Shown piece after piece: positions 12,703 through 23,283 of a stretch of 64,000 nt of DNA. Both the position numbers and the translations under genes were made by a program. The stretch is from NCBI GenBank assembly GCA_000320545.1, contig ADNK01001817.1, forward strand, positions 62,001 through 126,000, given 5' to 3'. Under the pieces are notes generated by a model. That model did not search any database and was not told the DNA's origin. It saw nothing but the letters and a program-made list of their open reading frames with translations. Numbering within the stretch: position 1 is the first letter of the stretch; the number at the start of each line of letters is the position of its first letter. The DNA comes from Bigelowiella natans CCMP2755 (taxonomy: Eukaryota > Cercozoa > Chlorarachniophyceae).

Positions 12703-12866
12703 TCATGACGCATCCTGATCAGAGAAATACTTTTGAATTCTTTCTATCAAGTCTGCCTTCTTTCCGCTCAATGCAAGGTCCTTGGCTCGTAGGAAATCCT
12801 TCAATTGTGCAACCTTTCGAATGCCACATCATGCGTTTTGTACGGTATGATCTACCACGTGTGTGC

Positions 12867-12908
<42 letters not shown>

Positions 12909-15900
12909 CCGTGTTTCTTAGTACATCTAAAGCAGGACTGATAAGTACCTTGAGGCTTTTCAGCCCGTTATTTTCAGCGAGCGTGCGATAGTCTGCATCG
13001 TTAATAACAACAGCTACTTTTGCTTTCTTTGCACCTCCACTCCTCCCACCCCTCCCAGCTGCCTTCTTTCTCTTGCGAGGTTCTGGCTCCTACCAATTAA
13101 ATGATCGTTTTTGAATTTGTGAGTACAAATGGTGTCGATGGTGTTGATTGAAATATTTCCTATGCTTTGTTCCACGACCTCTATTTCGTTTACGATGTCC
13201 TCAATGGCTTTGATCTCGGCTTCGATACTGGTACAATTTGAGTTATCCACACGTCAGTACATGCAACACAATTATTTCAGAACAGTAAAAATACGCAACA
13301 CCCATGAATAAACGTATGCAAATCGTATGCAAATAATAGAAAAGGGAAAAGGAGGGAAAGAGACGGAGTAGCGGAGAAAGCGAAAGAGGAAGAGATTCGT
13401 ACTCCTGAAATCCATCTGAAGGAACAAGTTCATCCTCAACTGCTTCAGGTTCTTCCCGCTCCAAAGCCATCGCCTGATTTTGGTAGTGACTTATGTAAGC
13501 ATGAATTTCCATCTTTTCATAACAGCATCAACATTCTTAATGAGCAAGATATCCAATGATATAACGACACCTCTAGGGCCCGGTAATGCTTCTGTAGAGA
13601 GGGATTCTGATATGACTCAGGATTTACATCCCCCACTAATGCTGTAATTAGCTTACGCGTCGATTCAATTAGCCCGGGAATCTTCTCATCATCGGCAACG
13701 GGCTGTGGGGGGAAGTCAAGGCTTCGTGTATCGTCCGAGAACGGTAAAAAGATCATATACATCCCTGTCTTGTCGTCCCATGGATCCTAAGATATTTAAA
13801 TTCATGGGAACTCAAACGAAGCCCCGCTTCCACAAAACAGGTAAATCTATAGGCCTTGAACGGCTAGATGCTAATGATAGAGTCACAAATTTAAAGCTCC
13901 CAATATAAGATTAAAAGAGGAAAGGGAGAGAAAATTTGGGGAGGAAGGCCAACCTTCTCGTTTTCTTTGACTGGTAGCAGCGCGGCAAACCTTGGGACAG
14001 AAGCCTTACGGTAAATCACACGCGCAATGGCAATTTTACGTAGGTTGATCATCTCCTCAAGAAGCGCCCAAAAAGCGGTGGTGCTCCCCTTCACCTGCCC
14101 CTCGTCAGGTCGGAGAAATAGAGGGGACTTACAGTTTTGTTCCCACTTTAGATAGCTGCGCGGTTTGAACCCCATTAACTTAATTCCTAATGAAAGATAT
14201 TTTCCCTCTTTGAACGAATGTAACTACAATCATCGAAATAACATTTTGAGTACCGGGTGGTCCAAAGTCTTTTATGTCAGTCATCTCGGCTTTGGTGAAC
14301 TTAACCTTTTCTCGTCCATAAGGGTAAAAATGATTGATTTGGTAGTCCTCCAGCACAGCTCCAGTTTCTCCGCACACCCACTTTGTGACGCAAGTTAGCT
14401 TCTGGTTCACCCTTAAGTAATGAATGTAAAAGACATAATTCCATGCGTCAAATTGATAAGCACGTCGATCAATACGCATCAGTGTACAGACCAAGCATGC
14501 ATGCAATTGATTTTCTGCTCCGTCTAGATACCAGTCCTTTGCATCAACATACAATGGCAGCGTTCACGCGCAGTTTTTGTCAGCTACATACAAATCATGC
14601 ATGCAGCTCCTGATTGTGCAGAATTTTCCAGCATGTGAACCATCTCTCATTGAAACACGTCCTTGCTCATAGTTTGTATGTTCACCTTGAGTCGAGTTGC
14701 ACCGGACTACGTTTCGTCGCCGCTCGTATGGTAGAATATAGCTTTAAACCTATCTTAATGTCATCGCCAATAGTCATCGGGCAGGATGCAAGGGCTCTCT
14801 TTTTGAACATGCGCTTATAGCATTTGCCCTTGAGATCCTGTAGAACATATTTGAGATTCGAAATTTAAAAGCGTATAAGAACAACGCCGAAGCTATGAAA
14901 AACCTCAAAATTCAAAGCGACTTGTTCATCGAACTTTGCAATTCCGTCCTCGTCTTCCACAACAAGAAGGTCCTGCCGAGATTTTGTGAGTGAGAACAAA
15001 TATGTGATAAATTGAGGTGAAAGATGTAACCGCGAAGAAGTGCGAGATTTTAAATTGCGTTCCGTCAACATTAATTGGATTCAACACCAAGTTTATGTCT
15101 AGATCATCCAAATCCTGATAAAAGTGAAAGGATGAATCGTTTCATGCTCTGGGTTATGACTTTCTATCTCAGGTAATGAAGTTCTGTAACCCTAGCCTTC
15201 TGCGTTGCTTTTGTCTTTAGCTCCGCGTACTTGGCACCGCCCATTGTGAAATTTGGGCGATCATTCCCGGTGAAAAGCATGATTTGTTGGAAGGAAATCT
15301 TTGCGTTTTTCCTGATAAACATTCCAGTTATCCAGGTGCACCACATGCTTCAATAGACTACCGTCTGCTAAACACAGCGGAGCATGTCCATAGAGCTCTA
15401 TGGAACTCGCACTCTGAAGCCCCTGTTCCAATTTCATCACGAAATATCTTCTGGTCCGAAAGCCTTTCCAGTTCTTTTACCATTTTGGCATCAGGCTCGT
15501 CCAATTCGATGGCGTTGTAGATACCCGCGAATCCATTAGAGTTTTTAGCCTTTTCCTACATTTATGGAAGGTATTAACGAAAAGCATAAAGATAAATGTA
15601 GAGTTGTACAAGATCGATCTCGTTTCGCAAGCTGCGGCTGAGATGAGACTAACCGTATTGTAAAAGCAGACACCAATTTCGTTGGAGCCGCCCTGAATAA
15701 GTTTGTTTTGCACAACGTTCTTCACAAGTTCCAAGACGATATCAAAGGAACTCTTGTCTTCAGCTCCAGTTTTCATCATCTTCTCGCTGCTATCAACAAG
15801 GAAAATGACGGAGTCTCGAGTCTTCTCATATCTCGCCTGCACAATATACGTAAGGAGGTGAAACGGGAAAATTAAATAATATGACCCACCGCTATAGATT

Positions 15901-16003
15901 GCCGATTATCATCATCTAAGTCCTCGTCGAAAGCGAAATCGTTCGAGCCGAAGGCTCCGCTCCCACTGCTCCCAAAAAAGGGGAAGTCAAATGATGAGGA
16001 CAT
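12703..16003 (-). CDS. XRCC6: Ku70 DNA end-binding protein
   Basis: Fourteen exons on the minus strand: 16003-15890, 15836-15654, 15555-15362, 15311-15191, 15114-15031, 14972-14904, 14837-14686, 14411-14254, 14186-13954, 13786-13571, 13473-13403, 13227-13194, 13089-12949, 12813-12703 (1881 nt, 626 aa; human Ku70 is 609). As half of the Ku heterodimer it should bind broken DNA ends for non-homologous end joining. Visible parts: acidic Phe/Gly-rich N-terminus; vWA domain from DSVIFLVDSSEKM; the RALWTCSAVF helix; a beta-barrel core with KRALASCPMTIGDDIKI and GIKLMGFKPRS; a Ku C-terminal arm (YQNPSLQKHYRALE); a basic linker PRKRKKAAGR; and a C-terminal SAP domain (VAQLKDFLRAKDLALSGKKA). Start taken at the Met before SSSFDF; upstream in-frame Mets exist. 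The start is about 175-226 bases from the divergent oxygenase gene. Confidence 0.94.
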
Positions 16004-16178
16004 TCGAGACGAAGATCGCCGAGACAAAATGTGGCTCATTACCCAGAAACTAATAAAATGCATGTTTTTTCACGAAAAGGAGACCGGAATGCTATGTCGT
16101 CTATTTCATTTTCCCCCCACAAGGGGAAGGCCTGCCCGCCAAAATTCTTCGGGAAAAGGGGAAAAAATCGGAAAATCC
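16004..16178. promoter_or_regulatory. Compact bidirectional promoter, Ku70 / oxygenase
   Basis: Only 175 bases separate the Ku70 start from the most upstream sensible oxygenase start at 16179, or 226 from the start at 16230. Both promoters must overlap here unless transcription starts inside the other gene. No clear TATA box is visible. The plus-strand frame is open through this region (from 16029), so an even longer oxygenase N-terminus cannot be excluded. Confidence 0.5.
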
Positions 16179-17153
16179 ATGACGGAATCCCGGAATTCTT
16201 TAGAGTCCGAAATCCCAAACAGAATCACGATGAGGAGATTTTTTACCCCCCTTTCACGTTGCTTTACAACAGCTGCTGCGGCGAGTCATAATAGGCTGGC
16301 TTCGGCCGCAGGAACGCTGATCAATCTCAAGCTCTATCCCATCGATGACCCGACAACTGGCGCCTATGGGGAGCTTGTCAGGAAGGCGAGGAAGGATTTG
16401 AACACTATGGGTTGCTGCCGTCTCGAAAAATTCATTACCGATGAGGGTATAGAGCGGATGCAGGAAGAGACTGTCACATTGTCAGAGAATGCGCGTGGTA
16501 ATCAAAAAGGTCGTAGAACGAACGCATGGTACGAGGATGGGGATTCCACTCTCCCACCATCTCATCCTCGAAACACATTCTTTCACCGAAATTTTGGAGC
16601 AATTCGTGACGATATGATCGCCCCCGATGCGGCCATCCGTAGCGTATATGACAGTGAGAGTCTTATTCGCTTTGCAGCTGATGTGTTGGATGTCAGTACT
16701 CTCTATCAGTCAAGAGACGCATACCAAGCGCTGACGATCAATGTGATGGGGGAGGGAGAAGACCTTCACTGGCACTTCGACAATAATTATTGCGCGATCA
16801 CACTTGGTATTCAGCAGCCGGAGAGTGGTGGCGAACTCGAATACATTCCTGCCATTGGACGAGCCAACTATGACGCAATCGCTGAAGTGATGCAACAAGA
16901 GAAATCTACTATGTCGCGCCAGTACCAGACCACAGAGGGAGCCTTGTGTTTTTTCCGGGGCGGACAGTCAATGCACCGCGTTCGGCGGGTCGGGGGAGAA
17001 CGTTTGAGACTCGTTGCTGCACTGCAATATCATACATCAGACGACGCGACAGATTCTGCCTCAAAGACAGAGCGGATATATGGTGTCCCCGTGTCAGAGC
17101 ATGTTGGTGCAAAAAAAGTTATTGCTGCTGCGGCAGGCTCACAGAAATTTTAG
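16179..17153 (+). CDS. Fe(II)/2-oxoglutarate dioxygenase-like protein
   Basis: A single uninterrupted frame, 324 aa from 16179 or 307 aa from the Met at 16230. From 16230 the N-terminus (MRRFFTPLSRCFTTAAAASH) is Arg/Ser/Ala-rich without acids, as in mitochondrial or plastid presequences. The core shows the iron facial triad of double-stranded beta-helix oxygenases: HFD in LHWHFDNNYCAITLGIQQ, then a distal His in SMHRVRRVGGERLRLV, which also supplies a plausible 2-oxoglutarate-binding Arg. ESGGELEYIPAIG between them is the expected middle strand. It most resembles the HalD/ArpA-like group, which includes amino-acid oxygenases, but the substrate is unknown. Intron-free while most neighbours are intron-rich, which might reflect retroposition or transfer. 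Confidence 0.8.
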   Translation: MTESRNSLESEIPNRITMRRFFTPLSRCFTTAAAASHNRLASAAGTLINLKLYPIDDPTTGAYGELVRKARKDLNTMGCCRLEKFITDEGIERMQEETVTLSENARGNQKGRRTNAWYEDGDSTLPPSHPRNTFFHRNFGAIRDDMIAPDAAIRSVYDSESLIRFAADVLDVSTLYQSRDAYQALTINVMGEGEDLHWHFDNNYCAITLGIQQPESGGELEYIPAIGRANYDAIAEVMQQEKSTMSRQYQTTEGALCFFRGGQSMHRVRRVGGERLRLVAALQYHTSDDATDSASKTERIYGVPVSEHVGAKKVIAAAAGSQKF

Positions 17154-17646
17154 CAGCTGTCCATGGATATTTTATTTTTTATTTTTGAATGAGAATTTGG
17201 TGATTTGACTCTATGTCTTGATGATTGTTATTAGTTACATGAAAGAGACAGCGTTCTACATACATCCGGTGTTTGTTTCGTGTAAACATGAGACTCATTA
17301 CATGGGCCATTGTTATACACAATTCTGTCTGAACTGCCATGCAATGCTAGAGCTGTAGCGCGTAACTACCGTATCTCAAGTACATTATGCCATAGCAATA
17401 TAGCGCACTACGGCATCGTCATTTCAATGTGTATATGTCTTCTCTTGACGCTACTTGCTAGCTTGACTAGCTAGTGTAGCGCTACCGCTGGCATGGTATG
17501 GCAGAGTTGTGCGCATCATTGGGTGTATACGTAGGCCGGTACAAACTTGCATAAGTTGTATTAGATATGCTCTTTGTTCTGCATCTCTCGCAACTTTTGC
17601 GTTTTTGTGTGTTTTTCTCTCCCACCGTTCCCTACCCCTCCCCCCC

Positions 17647-17719
<73 letters not shown>

Positions 17720-17784
17720 AGTCATGTGAAATAATAAAATAAAAAAAAGTAGTGTGTAAGTACACGTTAAAACCTAACACGATG

Positions 17785-17820
<36 letters not shown>

Positions 17821-17839
17821 TGCATATTTATCCATATGA

Positions 17840-17885
<46 letters not shown>

Positions 17886-18225
17886 GCATGATATTTATGT
17901 GTGAGTGTACTGTTATGTAAATCTATGGTTGATATGTATGTAAATGTATACATATCAATTTCTATGGATGCTAGCTTATCATGTGACTTCAAATAAGGTT
18001 TATTAACATAGACATAATGATGTAGTACAATTACACAGTCCACATTTACGTGTTAGCCGAAATGGATAATAGATCCCCAAGCTTAGGAATGACGGATAGT
18101 GGAGTGAACAACTCATGCGAATTTTGGAGTCCGCGAAGTCACAGCAATATGAATGTTTTGAAAGTTTTCTATTGTAATTAAACGTTTCTTTCTACTTCTT
18201 GGAATCCACCATTTATGTTAACATC
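17154..18225. other. Convergent gap with stacked microsatellites
   Basis: The tail-to-tail gap between the oxygenase and TRAP-beta. It has GCTAGC-type tracts at about 17340-17480, then a (CT)n(GT)n compound repeat at 17652-17716, (CA)n at 17787-17818 and (TA)n at 17844-17883. No supported gene. Confidence 0.8.
17652..17883. repeat. Cluster of CT, GT, CA and TA dinucleotide repeats
   Basis: Three dinucleotide arrays lie within 230 bases: about 18 CT followed directly by about 14 GT, then about 15 CA, then about 20 TA. The GT and CA arrays are reverse complements about 70 bases apart and could pair as a hairpin. Confidence 0.9.
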
Positions 18226-19122
18226 CTAATCCTTCTTTGATCTGGGAATTGGAAGACCACCTTGCTTGGAGACCATAATGTAAGCTACAAGAGGCCCGAA
18301 AACAGCAGCTGTAGTTCCAAGCCCAAAGACCGCCCATTCGGTCTGTAAAATAAACAATATATTAAATTCATGGAAATTCTGTTTTAAAACTACAAGTACA
18401 TTGTGTTTTGCCGTGAAACGAATGTAGTCCTCCTTTGATCTTACTAAGAGATCACGCATTTGGGTCGAAAGTGCCTTCTGATGATATGGCGGAGGTATAA
18501 ATATCAGAATCACCATCCCAGTATACTTTCCCCCCTCTCTTGACAAAAAAATTAACAAACCGTTTGATCTTCTCCTTCCTCATCCCTAGAGAAACTAAGC
18601 TCTGCAGAGAATCCTCGAACGTAGAGAAGAGGCTTTTCGGGGGTCGCATCAAATTTGGGTGTGACCGTGAAATTGTGCTCGAGGGTCTCGCCACTAAAAA
18701 AGGAGAGGAAAATTTTAGGTTTATGAAAAATCCGAAGACAACGTTAAAGCAGCAACGCATGCATTTACTTGCTACCAAAAAATCGAACGCACCCCTTGAT
18801 TTCAGCGAATTCCGCTTCAGTTTCACCATCGATTTCGAAGTATTGTCTTGGCCAAGGATCGCTTGTCTTCAAGTTGTATGCGGATCTAAGATAAATATGA
18901 TTAGCCACGTGAAAACAGTCGAAAACTAATTGCTGAAAATACACAGTGGTACCCTGTGCCAATGTTGTGAATCCCAAGTGTGATGTTGATAGGGAAATCA
19001 GCAGCGTAAGTATATGGGATTTCCGTGTGTAGGGACTTCCTAAAAATGATCTTAGCCTCGGATGCATCCGCAGGTATTAAATGGGAAACCATGGAGATGA
19101 GTAGAAGGATAGAGAAGCTCAT
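18226..19122 (-). CDS. SSR2: Translocon-associated protein subunit beta (TRAP-beta)
   Basis: Exons on the minus strand: 19122-18953, 18885-18793, 18693-18561, 18477-18400, 18342-18226 (591 nt, 196 aa). TRAP-beta is a single-pass ER membrane subunit beside the Sec61 channel. Seen here: an N-terminal signal peptide (MSFSILLLISMVSHLIPADA), a lumenal beta-sandwich beginning FRKSLHTEIPYTYAADFPIN with INITLGIHNIGTGSAYNL, an EHNFTVTPK strand, a transmembrane helix near the end (WAVFGLGTTAAVFGPLVAYI) and a short basic cytosolic tail ending PRSKKD. Length and layout match the family. Divergent partner: the WD40 gene, 761 bases away. Confidence 0.85.
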
Positions 19123-19883
19123 CGTGTTTCGAATGGGAGTAGGGGTAGGGTTTTCGCGCAGATTCGTCTTTCAGAAACAATATCGCACGCAATCTGTGCG
19201 AAAAATCTGAAAATTCGTACAATTATATCAGACGACATGGTGAATATAACTAACACATTGTGACAATGTGCATGCTTTCGTCATTATCCTGTCCGCCAGA
19301 ATACAGAGTGTCTCAAGTATTGCGTCATAAGATTCCTTATGTCGCAATATTATATTAAATAGCGCCCGTGATTTGCGTCATCACGGAGATAAACGCTTCC
19401 AAATTTCAGCCGCTTTATTATACTTATCTTTCATGATGGAAATGCAATCAGATTTCTTCCGAAAAGGCATACTTATTTTGTCGGACTCAGCAGAAGGGGT
19501 ATGTGTACATTGCTAGATTTCCCCTTAGTTTATAACCAAAGCCAATCTTTTTATCAAGTCGTCTTAAATATTTGGGACAGGCGTCATCCCGAGAAAAGTC
19601 CACAATCAACATTTCCATTTCTTTCTCTTTCGTACATCGGCTTAACCTGTACCGGTAGATAACCTAACAGTCCATGTCACAAGCACAAAAAGGGCTTGTA
19701 GAAAATTCAGCAGTAGTTGGACGACAATGCGAATAAGGTCTAAGAAGGTCGAAGTTGAGAGGATTTTACAGCTGTTTGATGATTTCAACTTTCTTCTTCT
19801 TTTGAATCTTATTCACCAACTCTTCCGTTTGTATCCCTCCCTCCAACGACCGCCACTTATACAATTTTGTGAACACCCTCATT
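19123..19883. other. Divergent intergenic region TRAP-beta / WD40 gene
   Basis: 761 bases between two gene starts, presumably holding both promoters. I see no repeats and no convincing open frame. It contains CGCGAAAAC-like and ATTTCAGCCGC stretches of no recognised meaning. Confidence 0.55.
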
Positions 19884-22441
19884 ATGGCCCAAATCCTCCA
19901 CGACCTTGTCCAACGGGCTAGGAGTTACAGTGGTGGTGGTGGTACGGAGGGCATGGGGATGATGGGAAGGGGGGGGGGGAGAGGGGGAGGCTTCAGACAA
20001 AAGGCCTGGTGCTTCCGTCGTCGACTTCACATCATTAGGGACGCTGGTTCCTCTTCTAATCCGCGACTTCTCCTTACCCTTGGGATGTCGGATGGTTTTA
20101 GAGTCTTAGAGATTATGGAGGATGACACCGTCCGATGTTTATGTTCGCATGACGAGAACGGGCCAGTTGATATAGTCGAGCCTCTGGCCATCCGGAACGG
20201 GTATTTTCATTTCCCCTCCCATGTTCCCTATGAGATGGAATATAAATTACTTTACTATCCTGTAAATATTGGATTATATTCTGAATCGAAATTTCAGTTC
20301 AGCGGGCATATGATATATTGAACATAATTCAGAAAAACATCCGAAAATTCGTTAAATTAAGCTCTTATGCCAATAAAACAGGAACACCGCCTCCGAGGGC
20401 TTGCCTTCAGATAAGAGAGGTATCGTAGTGGAATAGAGCTACTTTCAGGGATTGGAACAGCTTTCAACGAATTTACACATTCGTTGTGGTATCATCCGTG
20501 GTGGTGACACTACTCCTTTTTTCCTCAGGTGGTGAAGGATCGTTGTCGTCGCTCCGTTTCCTTGTAACCTCTGGAAACAATCGATCATCTTTCCCAAACA
20601 CCTGTGTTCGCATATACTCCTTGGAGACAAGAGGTTACGTCCATGTCTTAAGGCTGCGTTCCCCAGTGCTCGACGTTCAGGCTTGCGCGAAGTCAGTCGC
20701 GTTTGTTGTACACCTGAACGGCGAGGTGCAGATTTTTAGTGCCCGGAACTTTCGTTTTCTTTTTACAGTTTCTTGCAGCACTAGTCCTGCTCTTGGACCT
20801 ACGTTCTCTCTAGGGCCTTGTTGGTTGGCATTCGCGGGTGGTTTATCTAAAGCGATGGTAAAGGGAGGTGACTTCGAAGATGCACCTTCGCTTCCCTCGT
20901 TCGCGACGACGATCTCCAACAGGGGAACAACATTATCAGACCTCACAAAAGATGTGATGTCCGGTTTATATAGTCTGGGAAACATGGGTGGCAAAAAGAT
21001 CGCAGATTACCTGCATGGTAGAGATGGTGATCGGAAGGGAAGTGGAGTTGGGCTAAAAGATGACCATGCAGCTGGATACCTAACGATCTTCGACATCCAA
21101 ACCAAACGTACGCTTTGCACCTTCAAGGCCCATTCACATTCCATCGCCTATGTCGCTTTTGACAGCTCAGGATCAATGGTAGTTACCGCTGGGTCTGATG
21201 GGCAATATCTGCACGTCTGGCAACTTCTTAATCCATCTCGAAACCAAAATCAGTGCCTCTTCACGGCATGTACACCCCGCCTCATTCACAAGATATTTCG
21301 TGGAATTACACACGCGCATATTTGTAGCGTGAGTTTCAGCTCCGACTCCCAGATGCTTGCCATAAGCTCCCAGCACGGAACAACGCACATCTACCGACTC
21401 GACATGCATCAGCATGGCATCTCTAGTGGGACACCCAAGATTAGCGACAACGTTCACTCGAAAGAGGGGAGGAGCTCTGGCGAGGGCGTAGCCACCTCGA
21501 CACCATTCCATCGCATACGGGATCAGACACCATCGTCGTCATCCTTAGGAAAGGAAGACTATGTGCGCACGGCGTTGCCCATGATCTCGACATTTCATAC
21601 CCTCGCCAAGAGACCGACCCTGGCCGTTCTCACATCTTCCCAGCAACTTATTATGCACGATCTTTCAAAAGTTCATGATGTCAGCGACAGCAAAGATTTG
21701 GTGCAAAAAGGAAAGAAGAAACAGAAAAAATGGGCTCTACAAGTGTCTAAAAGGTGGTGGTTGCATTCACTTCTTAGGGATGCATGCAATAGACCATCGA
21801 TGATTGACGGCGACAACGATGGGGAAAGAAGAGGAAGATTCAAGGATGGCAACAAACAAGAGCAACAACAACGGCAGAAACTCATGGGAAAGATGAGCGC
21901 AAAAGAGGCCACTGCAGCAACAGCAGCTGTTGCGCATAGATTGTCAAAGCAGCAAAGCCACCAGTGGCTCTCTCAGGTTGAAATGAACACCTATAAATCT
22001 AATGAGGTTCCTCTGTGGGCGTCTCCGCAGTTTGAAATGATGGAATCCACCGTGGGTATAAGCTGTAGTAGTAGCAGTAGTAGTAGAAGTAGTGGTAGTA
22101 GTTTTGGCAACGGCAGCGGTACTAGAAGGACCTCTAGCAAAACTGTTCCGTCAGTTAGGAACTTCGAGAGCACTAAAAAGGCGGCGGCTGCGTCGTCGGC
22201 TAAAGAGCTACAAAACCTGGATTACTTGTTTTGGGAAGACCTGAATTTTCAGCCCCTTGCGTACCGAAAGCATGTATCATTCAGCGGATTGAAAGTGCAT
22301 TTTTCTGGCTATGAAGGTAAACCAGTTGGCGAGATATCTATCAATGGGAAAATACTTGAAGCAGTAGAGTCGCCGCTTTTAGAAGCAATGGGCTCCCCTG
22401 AATACAGTGACGATGACAGCTTGAAAGAAATTGTAATTTAA
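19884..22441 (+). CDS. BCAS3/ATG18-type WD40 beta-propeller protein
   Basis: Exons: 19884-20200, 20382-20419, 20529-22441 (2268 nt, 755 aa). The 38-base middle exon is needed to keep the frame into SLSSLRFLVTSG. The protein starts with a Gly-rich segment, then propeller blades: LLLTLGMSDGFRVLEI, TCVRIYSLETRGYVHVLRL, AGYLTIFDIQTKRTLCTFKA, and IAYVAFDSSGSMVVTAGSDG with HVWQL. LIHKIFRGITHAHICSVSFS is the conserved BCAS3/ATG18f-h type blade; it lacks the FRRG phosphoinositide motif of true PROPPINs. A later VPLWASPQFEMM matches the start of the BCAS3 domain. The region between (about 420-560) is basic and Gln/Ala-rich. Animal BCAS3 acts with PHAF1 at autophagic membranes; a similar role here is inference. 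Confidence 0.82.
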
Positions 22442-23283
22442 AATCGTTCGAAATTTTGGATTTGCGTTAAAAGTTTTGTACAGTAAAAAATGGAATCTTT
22501 GGAAAAAAATGATAAGCAGAATCACAATCTGGAATCGATTTATGATAGCCAATGGAGCTTCGAATCATCGATCATGAAAAGAACTCATAAATAGAGTTAC
22601 TAGAACGTGGCCACACTGAAAAATACCGTCGTTTTAGACGGATTAAAAAAAGATTAATACAGCATTACATTTGCCAAACCAATATAGAGCGCCTCGTCTC
22701 ACCTGCCCGTATGTTTCGCTTTGGCGCGGCAGATCCATATGTGTGCATACATAAGATACGACAGATACGTCCGGCGCATCTATGACTACTTACATACGAT
22801 TGATGCGTGTCATTTCGAAAGTGGCGACAAGCGCTAATTTTTAGACAGAAAGCGCGCGCAATGATTTGAGACTAAGAATTATAATTTGCGCTACATGCAG
22901 AAAGATCGAGCTTATTGCTGCTCGAGCTGAATACACGGACTACTAGACTACTCTAGTTCTGAAATGGACAATTCAAGGCTGCAACGTTTTTGGCATGACT
23001 CGCGCGCGCTGTACGTCGCACGACGAATAAACGTGCTGAAAACATTTAAAATCTCTAAAATTGCTCTCGCTTTACAGACTGGTGTGGGCAACGCAACACG
23101 ACAATCTGCTAGGTTGTACATTTTAGAGCGCTACGGTCTAGCAACAACGCAGTGCAGAAGGCCTGGAAGGTGGCATCAATTTGCCACTATGTCGAGATAC
23201 TTAGGAATCCGATCGTGATCTAAGATATTGACGCGACGTGAGGCGTACAAATTTTGTTTCCGTAGTACCAATCATCATTATTC
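22442..23283. other. Convergent gap, no supported gene
   Basis: The tail-to-tail gap between the WD40 and SANT/AP2 genes. It is rich in CG and GCGC steps (22840-23010). A plus-strand 84-residue open frame at 22964-23218 has no recognisable features. This gap has fewer GCTAGC tracts than the other convergent gaps. Confidence 0.6.

Noticed and set aside
17652-17883. Regularly spaced repeats that might suggest a CRISPR array
   Set aside because: They are different dinucleotide arrays without repeat-spacer structure, in eukaryotic DNA.
22964-23218. Plus-strand open frame of 84 residues between the WD40 and SANT/AP2 genes
   Set aside because: No recognisable motif, no partner exons, and it lies in a convergent gap whose composition resembles repeat debris.
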